Of a stretch of 64,000 nucleotides of DNA, positions 62,701-64,000 are shown in pieces. The DNA comes from Chryseobacterium fluminis (GTDB lineage Bacteria; Bacteroidota; Bacteroidia; Flavobacteriales; Weeksellaceae): contig NZ_CP111121.1 in assembly GCF_026314945.1 (NCBI RefSeq), positions 4,526,001 to 4,590,000 on the forward strand, in the 5' to 3' direction. A program made the position numbers and the translations under genes. Numbering within the stretch: position 1 is the first letter of the stretch; each line of letters starts with the position of its first letter. The notes beneath the pieces were generated by a model. It was not told where the DNA came from. It did not search any database and saw only the letters and a program-made list of their open reading frames with translations.

Positions 62701-64000
62701 ATATTTAAAAGAAACATACGGAATTACCGTTTACCAGGAGCAGGTGATGCTTCTGTCCCAGAAGCTTGCCAACTTTACTAAGGGCGAAGCGGATACTCTG
62801 AGAAAAGCAATGGGTAAAAAACAGATCGACGTTCTGAATAAAATGTACCCGAAATTTATTGAGGGAGGGCGCAAAAATAATCTGAATGAAGAAAGACTGG
62901 AAAAAATCTGGAATGACTGGAAAGCCTTTGCCGAATATGCCTTTAATAAATCTCACTCTACCTGTTATGCCCTGATCGCTTATCAGACAGCATATCTGAA
63001 GGCCAACTATCCGGCAGAATACATGGCGAGTGTTATGAGTAATAACATTAACAATACGGATTCGATTACCATGTTTATGGAGGACTGTAAAAGTATCGGA
63101 GTAGATGTTTTAGGTCCGGATGTTAACGAATCTCAATATAAATTCTCCGTAAATGAGAAGGGACAGATCCGTTTCGGCCTGGGAGCAATCAAGGGAATCG
63201 GTGAAGGTCCGAGTGAAGCCATTACCAGAGAAAGAGCCAATGGAAGGTTTAAAAATATTTACGATTTCTTCGAGAGGATCTTACCTTCCCAGATGAATAA
63301 ACGTGTAGCGGAAAGTCTGGTATTGGCCGGTGCTTTTGATGAACTGGATTCTTTTCACCGTGGGCAGTATTTTGATGTGGATATGGCCGGGAGAACCAAT
63401 CTGGAGAGACTGATAAGATATGGGCAGAGTTTTCAGGAAAGTAAAAATGAGATGGAGTTTTCTCTTTTTGCCGATTTTGCCGATGAGGTGCAGATCGAGC
63501 AGCCCAAGTTGGCACCATGCCCGGAATGGCCGAATATGCATAAGCTTAATAAGGAAAAAGAAATTATAGGATTCTATCTGTCTGCTCATCCGCTGGATGA
63601 ATTTAAATACCAGTTCGAGTTTATCGCTGGGAACCTGTCGAAAAAATCGGTACTGGAAAAAGAGGATGATGAAAAAATAGTAACGGATGAGGTTCCTGTT
63701 CTCGAAAAAGATTCTGTAGATGACGTGGCTGAACTTATAGAAATCGTGTCCGATGATCTGGTCGCCGGAGAGGAGGAAATTATAGAAGAAGTCATTAAGA
63801 AGGCTGAGCCGAAAGGTAACTTTATGTTTTTAAATCTTGATGAGGTAGATGCTTATAAAGAGCAGGCTTTCTCCAACAAACAGGAAGAATTGTTTGAAGA
63901 AAAGAAAAAGGACTGGAAAACATTACAGAAAGAAAGAGAAAACGGCGGGGCAGGAAAAGAATATACAGTTGCCGGACTGATTACGGAATATGTGGTGAAA
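59789..64000 (+). CDS. dnaE: DNA polymerase III subunit alpha with N-terminal exonuclease domain (3' end outside window)
   Basis: 1404 codons are visible and the gene runs off the window. Residues 1-185 are a DnaQ-like DEDDh exonuclease: FDTETTG (Asp6, Glu8), GHNVEFDY and HNAAADVNAT. A PHP region follows (about 245-420) but its metal ligands are degenerate (GMVDLGNMMG in place of TDHGNM). The polymerase core has GPGRGSAAGS, the catalytic aspartates in MPDIDIDFDDEG, and the third in LLKMDFLGLRT, then FQYESPGMQKYM and FNKSHSTCYALIAYQ. Proofreading therefore seems to come from the fused domain. An acidic insert lies near residues 1285-1330. The ATG fits the first strand MYLVFDTET. Confidence 0.95.
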   Translation, partial: MYLVFDTETTGLPKNFNAPLSDSDNWPRMVQIAWQLHNDDGTLIENQDYIIKPEGYDIPFNAARIHGITTKIANEEGRDLEEILKEFSEVLEKVRVVSGHNVEFDYNIVGAEFYRKNIEDNLQKKPRADTMILGTDFCQLGGGRGGRFKPPKLEELYEKLYGHKFDEAHNAAADVNATAQVFFEMMRIGIIPAEVLKTSEDQLAYFKTLYPDPIKPFSIVIRRQVADFNNKKKQQDFGSIDEIDLGRYFNFDNHSVFSTLSATSSIGDLIKKATDDNFPAVGMVDLGNMMGAFKFVSAVEGTNSDRAKKHKEYLAKKQEAEENGTQFNEEEPVSEPLIPVVGCEFYISDRYEQKQFTKDDPDRRTQVVLLAKDFNGYKNLAKLSSIGFLKGFYFGVPRISREVIAEYKEGLIALTSGIMGDIPDAILNTGEQKGEELFKWWKDTFQDDFYVQIQNHKLPEEEHLNDVLLHFADKYNVKILAQNETFYTNKDDSNIQDIVSCIKDGEKLTTPVGKGFGKRRGLATGEYFIKNSDEIKEAFLAYPDAFDAYEEFTAKFKPYTLKRDVLLPKFDIPEEFIHAEDEIDGGKRGEMAYLTHLTYEGAKKRYVDTGITDEIKERLDFELDVIANTGYPGYFLIVQDFCNEARNMGVWVGPGRGSAAGSAVAYAIGITNVDPIKYDLLFERFLNPERVSMPDIDIDFDDEGRDKIIKWVVDKYGKNQVAQIITYSVLGGKSAIKDAGRVLDVPIPDTNNIAKLIPASPGMNIAKALAKYDKLKPEEQMLVDEMRYVLSSPDDARHGVLASAKKMEGCIRNTGIHACGVIITPEDVSNLVPVTIAAKDADILVSQFDNSVAESAGLLKMDFLGLRTLTIIKDALKLVKARHGVDIDPDLIPLDDVKTYQLFKEGRTVGIFQYESPGMQKYMRELKPTVFADLIAMNALYRPGPIKYIPNFINRKHGIEEIIYDLPETEEYLKETYGITVYQEQVMLLSQKLANFTKGEADTLRKAMGKKQIDVLNKMYPKFIEGGRKNNLNEERLEKIWNDWKAFAEYAFNKSHSTCYALIAYQTAYLKANYPAEYMASVMSNNINNTDSITMFMEDCKSIGVDVLGPDVNESQYKFSVNEKGQIRFGLGAIKGIGEGPSEAITRERANGRFKNIYDFFERILPSQMNKRVAESLVLAGAFDELDSFHRGQYFDVDMAGRTNLERLIRYGQSFQESKNEMEFSLFADFADEVQIEQPKLAPCPEWPNMHKLNKEKEIIGFYLSAHPLDEFKYQFEFIAGNLSKKSVLEKEDDEKIVTDEVPVLEKDSVDDVAELIEIVSDDLVAGEEEIIEEVIKKAEPKGNFMFLNLDEVDAYKEQAFSNKQEELFEEKKKDWKTLQKERENGGAGKEYTVAGLITEYVVK

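Overview
The window is a contiguous piece of a low-GC (judged by eye, roughly 38-40 percent) chromosome from a member of the Flavobacteriia, most likely Chryseobacterium or a close relative in the Weeksellaceae. The signs are Bacteroidota-type promoters (TTG/TTTG about 19-22 nt upstream of TANNTTTG), A-rich rather than Shine-Dalgarno start regions, many lipoproteins, a subtilase with a type IX secretion C-terminal domain, a DnaE with a fused N-terminal proofreading domain, a fused alpha/beta E1 dehydrogenase, DUF5686, BT_3928 and DUF1599 proteins, and DnaG and DnaJ that have lost zinc ligands. Genus assignment is inference. I see no tRNA, rRNA, insertion sequence, prophage, CRISPR array or replication origin. 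The region looks like ordinary core chromosome.

Layout. 1-4324: truncated Kef-type antiporter, a LytTR two-component pair, a small membrane protein behind an alanine dehydrogenase-like gene, and tsaE, all on the minus strand. 5074-7721: two tandem paralogous lipoproteins and a lipoprotein formylglycine-generating enzyme. 8171-12397: dnaG, clpP and a phytase/esterase-like lipoprotein. 12712-18131: a minus-strand run DUF1599, BT_3928, TerB-like, oligopeptidase B, a small exported protein and tpiA, divergent from folP. 19313-26246: M28 peptidase, small protein, DUF5686 barrel protein and alaS. 26608-29099: ECF sigma factor, zinc anti-sigma factor, RclC-like DUF417 protein and lipoprotein MsrAB, a likely oxidative or hypochlorite stress operon. 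29154-32308: two paralogous membrane-anchored proteins and an ABC exporter. 32425-38036: AAA ATPase with an atypical P-loop, prfB, DedA protein, a lipoprotein esterase and a DUF808 protein. 38371-44751: dnaJ, grpE, Nramp transporter, DUF937-OmpA protein and proS. 44895-47378: a Gly/Trp/Tyr-rich lipoprotein and an OmpP1/FadL-type porin. 47677-52146: ZIP transporter, methyltransferases, a small membrane protein and a GT2 enzyme. 52189-57316: trans-sulfuration PLP enzyme divergent from a Lrp/AsnC regulator, bestrophin, and an E1 dehydrogenase interrupted by a one-base frame change at a canonical A-AAA-AAG slippery heptamer. 57392-64000: S8 protease and the start of dnaE, which runs off the window.

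Points most worth following: the sigma/anti-sigma/DUF417/MsrAB operon; the slippery frame junction in the E1 gene, which sits behind a fused terminator-promoter with a leaderless start; a well-formed mntH promoter overlapped by a DtxR/MntR-like palindrome; two copies of a dispersed structured element with conserved ends and a variable hairpin; and three GC-rich palindromes sharing a GGCGGC core, all at convergent gene junctions.
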